This document shows positions 9,228 through 18,767 of a stretch of 47,123 bases of DNA, piece by piece. Source of the stretch: Lachnoclostridium sp. Lineage in GTDB: Bacteria > Bacillota > Clostridia > Lachnospirales > Lachnospiraceae. Every line of letters starts with the position of its first letter. Positions within the stretch are counted from its first letter, which is position 1. The stretch lies in contig JAETRR010000046.1 of assembly GCA_021770065.1 (NCBI GenBank), positions 1 to 47,123 of the forward strand, in the 5' to 3' direction. The notes below the pieces were generated by a model. The model saw only the letters and a program-made list of their open reading frames with translations. It searched no databases and was not told the origin of the DNA. The position numbers and the translations under genes are program-made.

Positions 9228-9330
9228 ACAGTAGTATACCACACGGTGCACAAATCAATGAACGGCACATGAATCTGTGACTGGGAATTGATTTCATACA
9301 GGTGTACCGGGTGGGATATTACGGAACTTA
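9228..9330 (+). repeat. 103-bp palindromic repeat, copy 2
   Basis: This copy starts AACAGTAGTATACCACACGG and ends GGGATATTACGGAACTTA. It is nearly identical to copy 3, which abuts it head-to-tail, and is diverged from copy 1 at 6568. The central hairpin is kept with a different sequence (CACA-TGAATC-TGTG). Confidence 0.8.
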
Positions 9331-9436
9331 AACAGTAATATACCATACGGTGCACAAATCAATGAGCAGGCACATGAATCTGTGACTGGGAATTGATTTC
9401 ATACAAGTGTACCGGGTGGAATATTACGGAACTTAA
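9331..9436 (+). repeat. 103-bp palindromic repeat, copy 3 (tandem with copy 2)
   Basis: This is a direct tandem duplicate of copy 2 with a few substitutions (TAATATACCATACGG, GGAATATTACGGAACTT). It ends next to the AAGGAG ribosome binding site of glyS, so both copies would be in the glyS leader transcript. It lacks the T-box sequence AGGGTGG.ACCGCG, so I do not call it a tRNA-Gly T-box. Confidence 0.8.
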
Positions 9437-9455
9437 ATAAGAAGGAGACAGAACG

Positions 9456-10844
9456 ATGGAAAAGACTATGGACAAAATTGCGGCCCTGGCAAAGGCGAGA
9501 GGATTTATTTATCCCGGTTCTGAGATTTATGGGGGCCTTGCCAATACCTGGGATTACGGAAATCTGGGTGTGGAGCTGAAGAACAACGTGAAGCGCGCCT
9601 GGTGGCAGAAGTTTGTGCAGGAGAATCCTTATAATGTAGGCGTGGACTGTGCTATCTTGATGAACCCCCAGACCTGGGTGGCCTCCGGACATCTGGGAAG
9701 CTTTTCGGATCCGCTGATGGACTGTAAGAGCTGCAAGGCCCGTTTCCGTGCGGATCAGCTTATTGAGGATTATATGAAGGAAAATCAGGTTACGCCGGAG
9801 GGTTCCGTAGATGCCTGGTCCCAGGAGGAGATGAAGGCATATATCGACGAGCATGCGATTGCCTGTCCCTCCTGCGGAAAGCATGACTTTACTGACATAC
9901 GCCAGTTCAATCTGATGTTTAAGACCTTCCAGGGTGTTACCGAGGATGCGAAGAATACCGTATATCTGCGTCCCGAGACGGCCCAGGGAATTTTTGTAAA
10001 CTTCAAGAATGTCCAGAGGACTTCCAGAAAGAAGGTTCCCTTCGGAATTGCCCAGATTGGAAAGTCCTTCCGGAATGAGATTACCCCCGGAAACTTTACC
10101 TTCCGTACCAGGGAGTTTGAGCAGATGGAGCTGGAGTTCTTCTGTAAGCCGGATACGGACCTTGAGTGGTTTGCTTACTGGAAGCAGTACTGCATTGACT
10201 GGCTGAAGGCTCTTGGCATGAAGGACGAGGAGCTTCGTGCAAGGGATCATGAGAAGGAGGAGTTAAGCTTCTACAGCAAGGCTACTACGGATCTTGAGTT
10301 CCTGTTCCCCTTCGGCTGGGGCGAGCTGTGGGGCATTGCGGATCGGACGGATTATGACCTGACCCAGCATCAGAATGTATCGAAGGCAGATCTGTCTTAC
10401 TTTGACGATGAGACAAAGGAGAAATATATTCCTTATGTTATTGAGCCTTCATTGGGAGCGGACCGTGTGGTTCTGGCATTCCTGTGCGCTGCTTATGACG
10501 AAGAAGAGCTGGAGGGCGGCGATATGCGTACCGTAATGCATTTCCATCCGGCACTGGCTCCGGTGAAGATTGGCGTGCTTCCTCTGTCCAAGAAGCTGAA
10601 TGAGGGTGCGGAGGCTGTATATCAGAAGCTTTGCAGGACCTATAACTGTGAGTTTGATGACAGAGGCAATATTGGTAAGCGTTACCGCCGTCAGGATGAG
10701 ATTGGAACGCCTTTCTGTGTCACCTATGACTTTGAATCTGAGGAGGATGGCGCCGTGACCGTTCGTGATCGGGATACCATGGCTCAGGTGCGTGTGAAGA
10801 TTGATGAGCTGGAGGCTTATTTTGCAGATAAGTTTCAGTTTTAA
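9456..10844 (+). CDS. glyS: Glycine--tRNA ligase, single-chain type
   Basis: Charges tRNA-Gly with glycine. The 462-residue protein is the alpha2-type class II enzyme: [24 protein letters not shown] motif 1 region (here [10 protein letters not shown]), a CKSCK and CPSCGK zinc-like insertion, the [12 protein letters not shown] block, motif 2 around [20 protein letters not shown], and the C-terminal anticodon-binding domain with [15 protein letters not shown]. Length and motif order match the family. The start has AAGGAGACAG upstream. It is preceded by two 103-bp palindromic repeats, the only visible candidates for leader control. Confidence 0.97.
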   Translation: MEKTMDKIAALAKARGFIYPGSEIYGGLANTWDYGNLGVELKNNVKRAWWQKFVQENPYNVGVDCAILMNPQTWVASGHLGSFSDPLMDCKSCKARFRADQLIEDYMKENQVTPEGSVDAWSQEEMKAYIDEHAIACPSCGKHDFTDIRQFNLMFKTFQGVTEDAKNTVYLRPETAQGIFVNFKNVQRTSRKKVPFGIAQIGKSFRNEITPGNFTFRTREFEQMELEFFCKPDTDLEWFAYWKQYCIDWLKALGMKDEELRARDHEKEELSFYSKATTDLEFLFPFGWGELWGIADRTDYDLTQHQNVSKADLSYFDDETKEKYIPYVIEPSLGADRVVLAFLCAAYDEEELEGGDMRTVMHFHPALAPVKIGVLPLSKKLNEGAEAVYQKLCRTYNCEFDDRGNIGKRYRRQDEIGTPFCVTYDFESEEDGAVTVRDRDTMAQVRVKIDELEAYFADKFQF

Positions 10845-10937
10845 GCTGCGAGCTAAAGGTTGACGAAATTGGCAAATAATGATAGTTTAGAATAAGAGTG
10901 TTTAAAGCTCTGTAAAAAATAACAAAGGAGTACGATT

Positions 10938-12596
10938 ATGAATCTTTCACCACTTCAGAAAGCAAGATATGAGTATGTTCCGAAGCTTCCGGCAATGCTC
11001 AGAAATGGCATCACCGAGATTGCTGTTAAAGAGGGAAGTACTACTGCCAGCGCAGCGGATCAGGAGAAAATTAAGGCGCTGTTCCCGAACACCTACGGAA
11101 AGCCGGAGGTTACCTTTGAGAAAGGACAGAATACTTCTGCAGCTAAGAAGCAGGTAGTCGGAGTGATCCTTTCCGGCGGACAGGCACCCGGCGGACACAA
11201 TGTTGTGTGCGGTTTATACGATGCGCTGAAGGCGACCAACAAGGAAAATGTTCTGATTGGCTTCAAGGGAGGGCCCAGCGGACTGATTGAGGATAAGTAT
11301 ATAGTATTTGAGGATGCTTACATTGATCAGTACAGAAATACCGGCGGATTTGATATCATCGGCTCTGGAAGAACCAAGCTGGAGACGGAAGAGCAGTTTG
11401 CGATTGCCACAGAGGTCTGCAAAAAGCACGGCATTACTGCCATCGTTATCATCGGCGGCGACGATTCTAACACCAACGCATGCGTGCTTGCGGAGTACAT
11501 GGCGGCGCACAACACGGGTGTACAGGTCATCGGGTGTCCGAAGACCATCGACGGCGACTTAAAGAACGAGGACATTGAGATTTCCTTTGGTTTTGATACG
11601 GCAACCAAGACTTACAGCGAATTGATTGGAAATATTGAGAGAGATTGCAATTCTGCCAAGAAATACTGGCATTTCATCAAGGTTATGGGACGGAGCGCTT
11701 CTCATGTTGCACTGGAATGTGCGCTGGAGTGCCAGCCGAATATCTGCCTCATCTCCGAGGAGGTTAAGGAAAAGAAGCAGTCCCTGTCCGAGATCGCGGA
11801 TTATATTGCGGATTCCGTGGAGAAGAGGGCAGCGAACGGCCACAACTTTGGCGTGGTCGTGATTCCGGAGGGCGTGGTAGAATTCGTTCCGGAGTTTTCC
11901 GCTCTGATCGGCGAGATCAACGAACTTCTTGCAGGCAGCAAGGCAGATGCGTTTAATGCGCTTCCCAATTGGAGTGAGAAGTATGCGTTTATTGAGAAGG
12001 GACTTTCCAAGGAGTCCATGGAAGTATTTGCGATTCTTCCGCAGGCGATTCAGCAGCAGCTTTTCCTTGAGAGAGATCCCCACGGCAATGTACAGGTTTC
12101 TCTGATTGAGTCCGAGAAACTGTTTGCCGCTCTCGTAGGAGATAAGCTGAAAGCAAGAAAAGCGGCGGGAACTTATGCGGGCAAGTACGCAGTCCAGACG
12201 CATTTCTTTGGCTATGAGGGAAGGTGTGCATTCCCGTCCAATTTTGATGCCGACTACTGCTACTCTCTCGGCTACAATGCGTTCATGCTGATCCAGTATG
12301 GTTACAATGGTTACCTTTCCAAGGTTTCCAATTTGTCCAGGCCGGCGGAAGAGTGGGTTGCGGGCGGTATGCCGATCACCAAGATGATGAACATTGAGAG
12401 AAGACACGGCGAGGACAAGCCGGTTATCAAGAAAGCGCTTGTGGAACTGGATGGAAAGCCGTTCAAGTACTTTGAGGCGCACAGAGATGAGTGGGCGGTG
12501 GAGACTGCCTATGTATTCCCGGGAGCTATTCAGTATTACGGGCCGGCTGAGGTGTGCGATCTTACTACCAGAACGCTTGCACTGGAGAAAGCTTAA
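10938..12596 (+). CDS. pfp: Diphosphate--fructose-6-phosphate 1-phosphotransferase (PPi-PFK)
   Basis: Reversibly phosphorylates fructose 6-phosphate using pyrophosphate. At 552 residues it belongs to the long PPi-dependent group: nucleotide-site block [10 protein letters not shown], then GGDDSNTNA (residues 173-181), where Asp replaces the Gly of the ATP-dependent GGDGS, and the catalytic [10 protein letters not shown] segment. The ATG follows AAAGGAG. It lies directly upstream of ppdK, so two PPi-linked glycolytic enzymes sit together, consistent with PPi-saving glycolysis in an anaerobe. A strong terminator follows, so the two are separate transcription units. Confidence 0.95.
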   Translation: MNLSPLQKARYEYVPKLPAMLRNGITEIAVKEGSTTASAADQEKIKALFPNTYGKPEVTFEKGQNTSAAKKQVVGVILSGGQAPGGHNVVCGLYDALKATNKENVLIGFKGGPSGLIEDKYIVFEDAYIDQYRNTGGFDIIGSGRTKLETEEQFAIATEVCKKHGITAIVIIGGDDSNTNACVLAEYMAAHNTGVQVIGCPKTIDGDLKNEDIEISFGFDTATKTYSELIGNIERDCNSAKKYWHFIKVMGRSASHVALECALECQPNICLISEEVKEKKQSLSEIADYIADSVEKRAANGHNFGVVVIPEGVVEFVPEFSALIGEINELLAGSKADAFNALPNWSEKYAFIEKGLSKESMEVFAILPQAIQQQLFLERDPHGNVQVSLIESEKLFAALVGDKLKARKAAGTYAGKYAVQTHFFGYEGRCAFPSNFDADYCYSLGYNAFMLIQYGYNGYLSKVSNLSRPAEEWVAGGMPITKMMNIERRHGEDKPVIKKALVELDGKPFKYFEAHRDEWAVETAYVFPGAIQYYGPAEVCDLTTRTLALEKA

Positions 12597-12622
12597 GCCG
12601 GAGTAAATGTTAAAAAATAAAC

Positions 12623-12650
12623 AAAATCGGGTGCAGAAGCACCCGATTTT
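12623..12650 (+). terminator. Intrinsic terminator of pfp
   Basis: AAAATCGGGTGC (12623-12634), AGAA loop, GCACCCGATTTT (12639-12650), followed by ATTGTT. Confidence 0.9.
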
Positions 12651-12675
12651 ATTGTTAAAATATGCTAAAAACACC

Positions 12676-12703
12676 TTGACAATTTTTACATATGTGTTAC
12701 ACT
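12676..12703 (+). promoter_or_regulatory. Promoter of ppdK
   Basis: TTGACA (12676-12681), 16-bp spacer, TACACT (12698-12703), just after the pfp terminator. It implies a leader of about 150 nt before ppdK, with GTTTGGTCGTTGACCAC forming a small hairpin; no known riboswitch was recognised. Confidence 0.65.
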
Positions 12704-12863
12704 ATTTATGTGCGCAGGGTTTGGTCGTTGACCACATATCCGGCGCGATTTTTGCGTACAGACGATTTATGTGCAGGCTGTGAGCTGTGCGTCCGATGGA
12801 AGGGACAAGTCTTCATGCAAAAACTGCACCGGTGAAACTATTATTTCAGGAGGAAACAGATAA

Positions 12864-15485
12864 ATGGCAAAATGGGTTTATTTATTCAAGGAAGGCAATG
12901 CTGAGATGCGGAACCTTCTGGGCGGAAAAGGCGCGAATCTGGCTGAGATGACAGGCTTGGGACTGCCGATTCCCCAAGGCTTTACTGTTACGACAGAGGC
13001 GTGTACCGACTACTACAACAATGGAAAGCAGATTTCTGATGAGATCAAGGAGCAGATCTTTACCGCACTTGCAGAGCTGGAGAAGCTCCAGGGCAAGACC
13101 TTCGGCGACACGGCAGATCCCCTTTTGGTATCCGTCCGTTCCGGTGCAAGAGCTTCCATGCCTGGTATGATGGACACGATTCTGAACCTGGGCCTTAACG
13201 ATGAGGCAGTAGAGGGATTTGCAAAGAAGACAGGCAATCCCAGATTCGCTTATGATTCTTACCGCAGATTTATCCAGATGTTCTCCGATGTGGTTATGGA
13301 GATGAGCAAGACCTTCTTTGAGGGAATCCTGGATGAAATCAAAGAGTCGAAGGGCGCTAAATTTGATACGGATTTAACAGCAGATGATCTGAAAGAGGTT
13401 ATTGCAAGATACAAAGCCATTTATAAGGAAAAGATGGGAGAGGACTTCCCCCAGGATCCCAAGGTACAGCTCATGGAGGCCGTAAAAGCCGTGTTCCGCT
13501 CCTGGGATAATGAGCGTGCCATTGTTTACCGCCGTATGAATGATATTCCCGGCGACTGGGGAACTGCTGTAAACGTACAGGCCATGGTATTTGGAAACAT
13601 GGGCGATACCTCCGGAACCGGCGTTGCATTTACCAGAAATCCGGCTACCGGTGAGAAGGGCATTTTTGGCGAGTATTTGATCAATGCTCAGGGCGAGGAC
13701 GTTGTAGCAGGTATCCGTACACCTCAGCCGATTACGAAGCTTGAGGAGGATCTTCCGGAGTGCTTTAAGCAGTTCATGGAGATTGCGAACCGCCTGGAGG
13801 ATCATTACCGTGATATGCAGGATATGGAGTTTACCATTCAGGAGGGCAAGCTTTACTTCCTTCAGACAAGAAACGGAAAGAGAACAGCTCCGGCAGCTAT
13901 TCAGATTGCCTGCGATCTGGTAGATGAAGGAAAGATTACACCGGAGGAGGCTGTGCTTCGTATAGAGGCTAAGTCCCTGGATCAGCTTCTGCATCCTACC
14001 TTTGATCCGGAAGCTCTGAAAGCCGGCGAAGTGATTGGCGAGGCTCTTCCCGCATCTCCGGGAGCAGCAGCAGGTAAGGTATACTTTACCGCAGAAGATG
14101 CAAAGCATGCCCGCAAGAAGGGTGAGCGTGTCATTATGGTACGTCTGGAGACATCTCCGGAGGATATCGAAGGAATGCATGCGGCAGAGGGTATTCTTAC
14201 AGTACGCGGCGGCATGACCAGCCATGCAGCAGTAGTAGCCCGTGGTATGGGTACGGCCTGTGTATCCGGCTGCGGCGAGATTAAGATTGATGAGGAAGCA
14301 AAGTACTTTGATCTGGGCGGACACCACATCGTAGAGGGAGATTACATTTCTCTGGACGGATCCACCGGTAAGATTTATCTTGGAGATATTAAAACTGTAG
14401 AGGCTTCCGTAAGCGGTAACTTTGGACGTATTATGGCCTGGGCAGATGAGTTCCGTACTTTAGGCGTGCGCACAAATGCAGATACGCCGGCAGATACAAA
14501 GAATGCTATCAAGCTTGGTGCGGAGGGTATCGGTCTCTGCCGTACAGAGCATATGTTCTTTGAGCCGGAGCGTATTCCGAAGATCCGGAAGATGATTCTC
14601 TCCGAGACAGAAGAGATGAGAGAGGAAGCCCTCTGGGAGCTGATTCCTTATCAGAAGAGTGATTTCAAGGCTATGTATGAGGCTCTTGAGGGTAAGCCCA
14701 TGACCGTCCGTTACCTGGATCCGCCTCTTCATGAGTTTGTACCGACCGATCCGGAGGATATTAAGGCTCTGGCAGAGGACATGCATATGACACCGGAAGA
14801 GGTTGAAGCAAGATGTGATGAGCTTCGTGAGTTCAATCCTATGATGGGACATCGCGGCTGCCGTCTGGCCGTTACCTATCCGGAGATTGCAAGAATGCAG
14901 ACCCGTGCGGTTATGGAAGCAGCTATTGAAGTAAAGGAAGAGAAGGGCTATGATATTGTTCCCGAGATTATGATTCCTTTGATTGGCGATAAGAAAGAGC
15001 TGAAGTTTGTAAAAGAGATGGTTGTTAAGATCGCTGAGCGTGTGAAGAAAGAGAAGAATTCCGATATTCAGTACCACATCGGAACCATGATTGAGATTCC
15101 GCGTGCGGCTCTTCTGGCCGGTGAGATTGCCGAGGAGGCTGAGTTTTTCTCCTTTGGTACCAATGACTTGACCCAGATGACCTTCGGCTTCTCCCGTGAC
15201 GATGCGGGCAAGTTCCTGGATTCCTACTATAAGTCCAAGATCTACGAATCTGACCCGTTTGCAAGACTGGATCAGAACGGTGTCGGGAAACTGGTGAAGA
15301 TGGCTGTTGAGGAAGGCCGGGCTGCCAGACCGGATATCAAGCTTGGTATCTGCGGCGAGCATGGCGGAGATCCTTCTTCCATCGAGTTCTGCCATAAGGC
15401 GGGGCTGACCTATGTGAGCTGCTCACCGTTCCGTGTGCCCATTGCAAGACTCGCGGCAGCGCAGGCGGCTATACAAAATAGGTAG
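12864..15485 (+). CDS. ppdK: Pyruvate, phosphate dikinase
   Basis: Interconverts pyruvate + ATP + Pi with phosphoenolpyruvate + AMP + PPi. The 873-residue protein has the N-terminal ATP-grasp domain (NLLGGKGANLAEM), the swivelling phosphohistidine domain with GGMTSHAAVVARGMG (catalytic His454) and the C-terminal PEP/pyruvate barrel with GICGEHGGD (Cys830). These positions differ by one from the well-studied clostridial enzyme (His455, Cys831). The ribosome binding site is AGGAGG before the ATG. With the upstream PPi-PFK it can recycle pyrophosphate through glycolysis. Confidence 0.98.
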   Translation: MAKWVYLFKEGNAEMRNLLGGKGANLAEMTGLGLPIPQGFTVTTEACTDYYNNGKQISDEIKEQIFTALAELEKLQGKTFGDTADPLLVSVRSGARASMPGMMDTILNLGLNDEAVEGFAKKTGNPRFAYDSYRRFIQMFSDVVMEMSKTFFEGILDEIKESKGAKFDTDLTADDLKEVIARYKAIYKEKMGEDFPQDPKVQLMEAVKAVFRSWDNERAIVYRRMNDIPGDWGTAVNVQAMVFGNMGDTSGTGVAFTRNPATGEKGIFGEYLINAQGEDVVAGIRTPQPITKLEEDLPECFKQFMEIANRLEDHYRDMQDMEFTIQEGKLYFLQTRNGKRTAPAAIQIACDLVDEGKITPEEAVLRIEAKSLDQLLHPTFDPEALKAGEVIGEALPASPGAAAGKVYFTAEDAKHARKKGERVIMVRLETSPEDIEGMHAAEGILTVRGGMTSHAAVVARGMGTACVSGCGEIKIDEEAKYFDLGGHHIVEGDYISLDGSTGKIYLGDIKTVEASVSGNFGRIMAWADEFRTLGVRTNADTPADTKNAIKLGAEGIGLCRTEHMFFEPERIPKIRKMILSETEEMREEALWELIPYQKSDFKAMYEALEGKPMTVRYLDPPLHEFVPTDPEDIKALAEDMHMTPEEVEARCDELREFNPMMGHRGCRLAVTYPEIARMQTRAVMEAAIEVKEEKGYDIVPEIMIPLIGDKKELKFVKEMVVKIAERVKKEKNSDIQYHIGTMIEIPRAALLAGEIAEEAEFFSFGTNDLTQMTFGFSRDDAGKFLDSYYKSKIYESDPFARLDQNGVGKLVKMAVEEGRAARPDIKLGICGEHGGDPSSIEFCHKAGLTYVSCSPFRVPIARLAAAQAAIQNR

Positions 15486-16499
15486 GAGTTCTCTTTCCTT
15501 TTGATTTTGCAAAATATTTTTTGTCTTGTTGCAGAAGATAAATTTTTCTGAAGCAGTAACAAAAAACCAATAGAAATGAACCAAATCGAGGGCCTTGGAG
15601 AGTAACATCTTCAAGGCCTTCTTCTTCTCCTTTTTTCTCGGTATTTGGAGAGTGTGTGGATGCTGTGCCAGGTTATGAGGATGTGGTGAGAGGATGAGGA
15701 GAGAGAAGAGAGAAGAGAGAAGAGGCCTTCTTTCTTTTCTCTGGAAAGGAGAAGGAGAGAAGAGGAGCTTTCTTCTCTCTGCGTTCTCTCTTGGGAAGGA
15801 GAGGGAGGGGAAGAGGAAAAATAAAATCTGCATACAGAGAAAAGATTTTCTGCAAGCACATAGTATTTTTTAGGAATCGTGTTTGGGACATTTTTATCTG
15901 CCCCAAATCAATGAAAAAATTCCCATTTTGCTTTAATTTCGCCCAAAATGTCTGTAAAAAGCCCCAAATTATGCCCAAAATTAAATTTTGAGAGAAGAGG
16001 GGAGAACGAATATTGCTAAATTTGTGATAATATGGGTTTTGGGTGACATCTCAATAACTTATGAGGAAAGTGATTTCCTGTAGAAAAGAGCATATAGATA
16101 AGAACTATATGCTCAGTAGGCGGTTATAACTCTATTTTTTAGTGATGTCTATTACAGACAAACTGGAATTGTTTCTTCAATGAATTGTATCATAAGTTGG
16201 TGGAGATATGTATATAAAATGTTGGATGGTGTTTAAATGGGGGATGAGAAATAATGAATGTCTTTTGTCTCTCGTTCTCTTTTCAATAGCTTATCCATAG
16301 TGAAGCGTATTCTGGTGTGGGGAGTTTAGTGAGAGAAGAAAGGGGAGGGAGAGAGCGACTAGTTTTTAAAGAAATTGGTTTGATATAAAAGGGCATCGTT
16401 CAACCATCTATTAAGATGATTTTGTGACACCCTTAGTATTACTTGTCTATTTTGTTGATACCGTACTGAACATTTGATTCGTAATGATATATTCCTTTT
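15486..16499 (+). other. About 1 kb of non-coding, purine-rich and AT-rich DNA
   Basis: No convincing gene is present. The stretch holds the ppdK terminator, GA-rich tracts at 15693-15830, 15990-16008 and 16328-16358 (repeats of GAGAGAAGAG), four copies of GCCCMAAAT at 15900, 15941, 15961 and 15973, and a perfect 10-bp inverted repeat GAGCATATAG/CTATATGCTC near 16088-16114. Open frames here are low-complexity (Ser/Leu/Pro/Lys-rich) and lack ribosome binding sites. It may be a decayed mobile element or an uncharacterised non-coding RNA locus. Confidence 0.6.
15591..15618 (+). terminator. Terminator after ppdK
   Basis: GGCCTTG (15591-15597) pairs with CAAGGCC (15612-15618), followed by the pyrimidine tract CTTCTTCTTCTCCTTTTTT. 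Confidence 0.7.
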
Positions 16500-17048
16500 C
16501 TATTGAATTGATTTACCAAGTTCATAGGATTCCTGTAATTCTGGCTTTTCTGCAATATCCCCTGCAGCCATGACACCTCCGCAGAGCACTTTTCCAATAC
16601 TTTTCCATCCCATATGTTTTTCAAGGCGGTCATACCAATACAGTGTTTCTTCAAAGCCGTGTCCTTCTGCCGCCATTAACAGAACACTTTCCTTTTTGGG
16701 ATTTCGGTAGTTGGAATCGCACTCAGCAACTGCAAATAAACGGTCAAAGGCATTTTTCAGCTGTCCGCTGATTGTCCAGTAATAGAGCGGGGTTGCCAGG
16801 ACAATAATATCTGCCTCTTTATAAACCGGATAAATTTTATCCATATCATCTTTTTGCACGCAGGGACTGTCAGGATTTTTTCCGCCCCCAAAACAACCCT
16901 TGCAGCCATGAATGTTCATTTTATCTAAGAAAAACTCCGTAACCGTATTGCCTGAATCCTTTGCCCCTTTTGTGAAAGATTCAATGAGTTTAGAGGTGTT
17001 TCCATTTCTTCGGGGGCTGCCATTCAGAATCATAATTTTCCTGCTCAT
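16500..17048 (-). CDS. Flavodoxin-fold NAD(P)H-dependent FMN reductase
   Basis: The 182-residue protein starts with the FMN phosphate-binding block ILNGSPRRNGNTSKL, then a CKGCFGG element, LATPLYYWTISGQLKNAFDR (flavin-edge loop) and a C-terminal GGV segment. This is the multimeric flavodoxin/NADPH-dependent FMN reductase group common in anaerobes, often used for quinone or electrophile detoxification. It is second in an operon with the paralogue at 17061, 12 bp apart, and both are divergent from an HxlR regulator. The substrate is unknown. Confidence 0.88.
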   Translation of the reverse strand: MSRKIMILNGSPRRNGNTSKLIESFTKGAKDSGNTVTEFFLDKMNIHGCKGCFGGGKNPDSPCVQKDDMDKIYPVYKEADIIVLATPLYYWTISGQLKNAFDRLFAVAECDSNYRNPKKESVLLMAAEGHGFEETLYWYDRLEKHMGWKSIGKVLCGGVMAAGDIAEKPELQESYELGKSIQ

Positions 17049-17060
17049 TCATAATCCCCC

Positions 17061-17606
17061 TTAAAATTTGTCAGCCAATGCCGCTGCCTGTTTACAACCG
17101 TCTGTTTTTTCAATATCCCCTGCATTTAATACGCCCGGAATCATAACTTCTCCCGCCATCTTCCATTTCAGAAGAGCAGCAGAACGCTCTATGGGAATGC
17201 GGACGCCATCCATGACGGACATATCATCTTCTTCACAACAGGTGATCAGTGCACATTCCTTGCCTGAAATATCTTTACCGGCCACACAGAAAGAAAACAG
17301 TTTATCAATTATCCCTTTTATCTGTGCCGGAATGGAATACCAGTAAACTGGCATCGTGAAGATAACCGCATCGGCGTCCAGAATAGCCGGCGCTATGGAA
17401 TTGAAGTCATCGTCAAAAGAACAGGCTTTGCCTGTTTGAAAACAGGTTTCACAGGCATGGCATCCTCCTGTTTTTTTCATAGCAGCATCGAAGCGTGTTA
17501 CCGTATGGCCTTTGTTCTCTGCCGCCCTGATAAAAGCATCTGTCATGGCAAAACTGTTTCCGTTGTTTCGAGGACTGCCTGTAATTACAAGCAATTTTTT
17601 ACTCAT
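17061..17606 (-). CDS. Flavodoxin-fold NAD(P)H-dependent oxidoreductase
   Basis: The 181-residue product begins at ATG 17606 (AAGGAGAG ribosome binding site upstream); a 12-residue in-frame extension lacks such a site. It shows VITGSPRNNGNSFAM (FMN phosphate loop), CHACETCF with paired cysteines, and FTMPVYWYSIPAQIKGIIDK (flavin-edge loop). It is clearly paralogous to the next gene. It is the first gene of a two-gene operon reading away from the HxlR gene, the usual arrangement for a redox- or electrophile-induced reductase. Confidence 0.88.
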   Translation of the reverse strand: MSKKLLVITGSPRNNGNSFAMTDAFIRAAENKGHTVTRFDAAMKKTGGCHACETCFQTGKACSFDDDFNSIAPAILDADAVIFTMPVYWYSIPAQIKGIIDKLFSFCVAGKDISGKECALITCCEEDDMSVMDGVRIPIERSAALLKWKMAGEVMIPGVLNAGDIEKTDGCKQAAALADKF

Positions 17607-17682
17607 GAGAACTCTCCTTATTCTGTAAATTGACTTTTTCAATGTATCATATTACAATCATAACAAGAATAGAAATGAAATC

Positions 17683-17736
17683 AAGTACGCACATTAAAGT
17701 GCGATACTTACATTAAAGACATATACTTACTTAAAG
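17683..17736 (+). promoter_or_regulatory. Three phased operator repeats in the HxlR/reductase divergent region
   Basis: The motif TAC(GC/TT)ACATTAAAG occurs at 17686, 17705 and 17724, exactly 19 bp apart (the third copy reads TACTTACTTAAAG). The first copy also sits inside the inverted repeat AAGTACGCAC-ATTAAA-GTGCGATACTT (17683-17709). The third copy runs into the ribosome binding site of the HxlR gene. The likely ligand is the adjacent HxlR protein. Confidence 0.65.
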
Positions 17737-17747
17737 GAGAGTGTCAA

Positions 17748-18080
17748 ATGAATAAACGTTGTATTTCAAATGAATGTCTTAGTAATACCGGGTTCAGTTA
17801 TACGCTGTCACTCATAAATGGAAAATACAAAATGACAATTCTATACACCCTGATGGAATTTGGTGTTGTCCGTTTTAATGAGATGAAAAAATATATCGGA
17901 GAAATTTCTTATAAAACATTAAGCTCCTCTCTGAAGGAACTGGAGGCAGACCGGCTGGTTCATAGAGAAGAATATCCCCAAATACCGCCAAAGGTAGAGT
18001 ATAGCCTGACAGAACGTGGAAAATCTCTCATGCCTATATTAGATGGGATGTGCGAATGGGGAGAAAAAAACAGAATATAA
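17748..18080 (+). CDS. HxlR-family transcriptional regulator
   Basis: The 110-residue protein is a winged-helix HxlR regulator: LINGKYKMTILYTLMEFGVV, RFNEMKKYIGEISYKTLSSS (recognition region), LKELEADRLVHREEYPQIPP, KVEYSLTERGKSL. Two cysteines (Cys5, Cys10) lie N-terminal to the fold; several HxlR proteins (HypR, YodB) sense oxidants or quinones with a Cys in this area. It is divergent from two FMN reductases, separated by 141 bp containing three phased repeats. I infer a thiol-based switch controlling those genes and itself. Confidence 0.92.
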   Translation: MNKRCISNECLSNTGFSYTLSLINGKYKMTILYTLMEFGVVRFNEMKKYIGEISYKTLSSSLKELEADRLVHREEYPQIPPKVEYSLTERGKSLMPILDGMCEWGEKNRI

Positions 18081-18152
18081 GGCATTTCGGCGATAGATGT
18101 TCTTTATAAATGATGATATATTAAAATTACTATATCAAAGTGATGTATAGCT

Positions 18153-18213
18153 GGTATAGCGTTCGATAAATAACTGGATCAATTACACAGAATGTTTTTT
18201 CGAGACGCTATAC
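18153..18213. repeat. 60-bp inverted repeat
   Basis: GTATAGCG (18154-18161) and CGCTATAC (18206-18213) are perfect complements with TCGA just inside each arm. The right arm ends in the stop codon of the reverse-strand hydrolase. It may be a convergent transcript end or a small mobile-element remnant. Confidence 0.5.
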
Positions 18214-18767
18214 TAGATGCAGAAATCCATTGTTCTCTGCATGATATCCTTTAAAATTTCAATGTTTTTCAGCGTATCGGCACATTCGAGAGAATGATTG
18301 CATCCCTCATATACAACTATAGGAATATGGTTTGCATTTGAGAGACGGATAATCTCATCTGTATCGCTCCATGGATCCGCTGTCCCGATAAATCCGATTG
18401 CATGGTCCGGTGCAAAAAGGTAAGTCTGGGATAAGGGGGTATACAGAATATGCCGTGCACTTTTTAATTCATACTTCTCTGCATAGGATGCTGCAATGAT
18501 CGTACCGATGCTTTTGGAAATAAAAAGCACATCATCGTACTCAGACCAGACAATATCCGAAAGTTCGGCTTCAGCCCGGGAAAACAGTGCTTCATATGCT
18601 TCTTTCATTTTCTCTTCATTGCCGCGGATATTTCCGGCACTATATGTGTAACTCACAGTTCTATAATTTTTATATCCCAGTTCACAGGCGATATTCCTGC
18701 TATAATATAGAAGCGGTTTGTCACAGTGGTATCCTATGCCTGGGAAATAAACAGCTATCTTTGACAT
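18213..18767 (-). CDS. Small alpha/beta-hydrolase-like protein
   Basis: The 184-residue product begins at ATG 18767 (AAAGGAG upstream); an earlier in-frame start at 18782 is less likely. It has the hydrolase-like order: strand IAVYFPGIGYHCDKPLLYY, nucleophile-elbow-like LFISKSIGTIIAAS (S-K-S-I-G rather than a textbook GxSxG), GTADPWSD (acid region) and YEGCNHSLEC with a late His. The layout suggests a serine alpha/beta hydrolase of unknown substrate. The non-standard elbow leaves activity uncertain. Confidence 0.7.
   Translation of the reverse strand: MSKIAVYFPGIGYHCDKPLLYYSRNIACELGYKNYRTVSYTYSAGNIRGNEEKMKEAYEALFSRAEAELSDIVWSEYDDVLFISKSIGTIIAASYAEKYELKSARHILYTPLSQTYLFAPDHAIGFIGTADPWSDTDEIIRLSNANHIPIVVYEGCNHSLECADTLKNIEILKDIMQRTMDFCI

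Noticed and set aside
9228..9436. Glycine T-box leader upstream of glyS
   Set aside because: GGGTGGGATATTACGG looks faintly like the T-box sequence, but the same element precedes era, occurs in tandem, and lacks the AGGGTGG.ACCGCG core and specifier stem.
15673..15978. Reverse-strand 101-residue ORF and overlapping low-complexity ORFs
   Set aside because: Ser/Pro/Leu-rich composition comes from the GA tracts; no ribosome binding site and no family resemblance.
16033..16435. Possible insertion-sequence ends (GGGTGACA near 16040 and TGACACCC near 16422)
   Set aside because: Only a short imperfect inverted match, no transposase and no target duplication.
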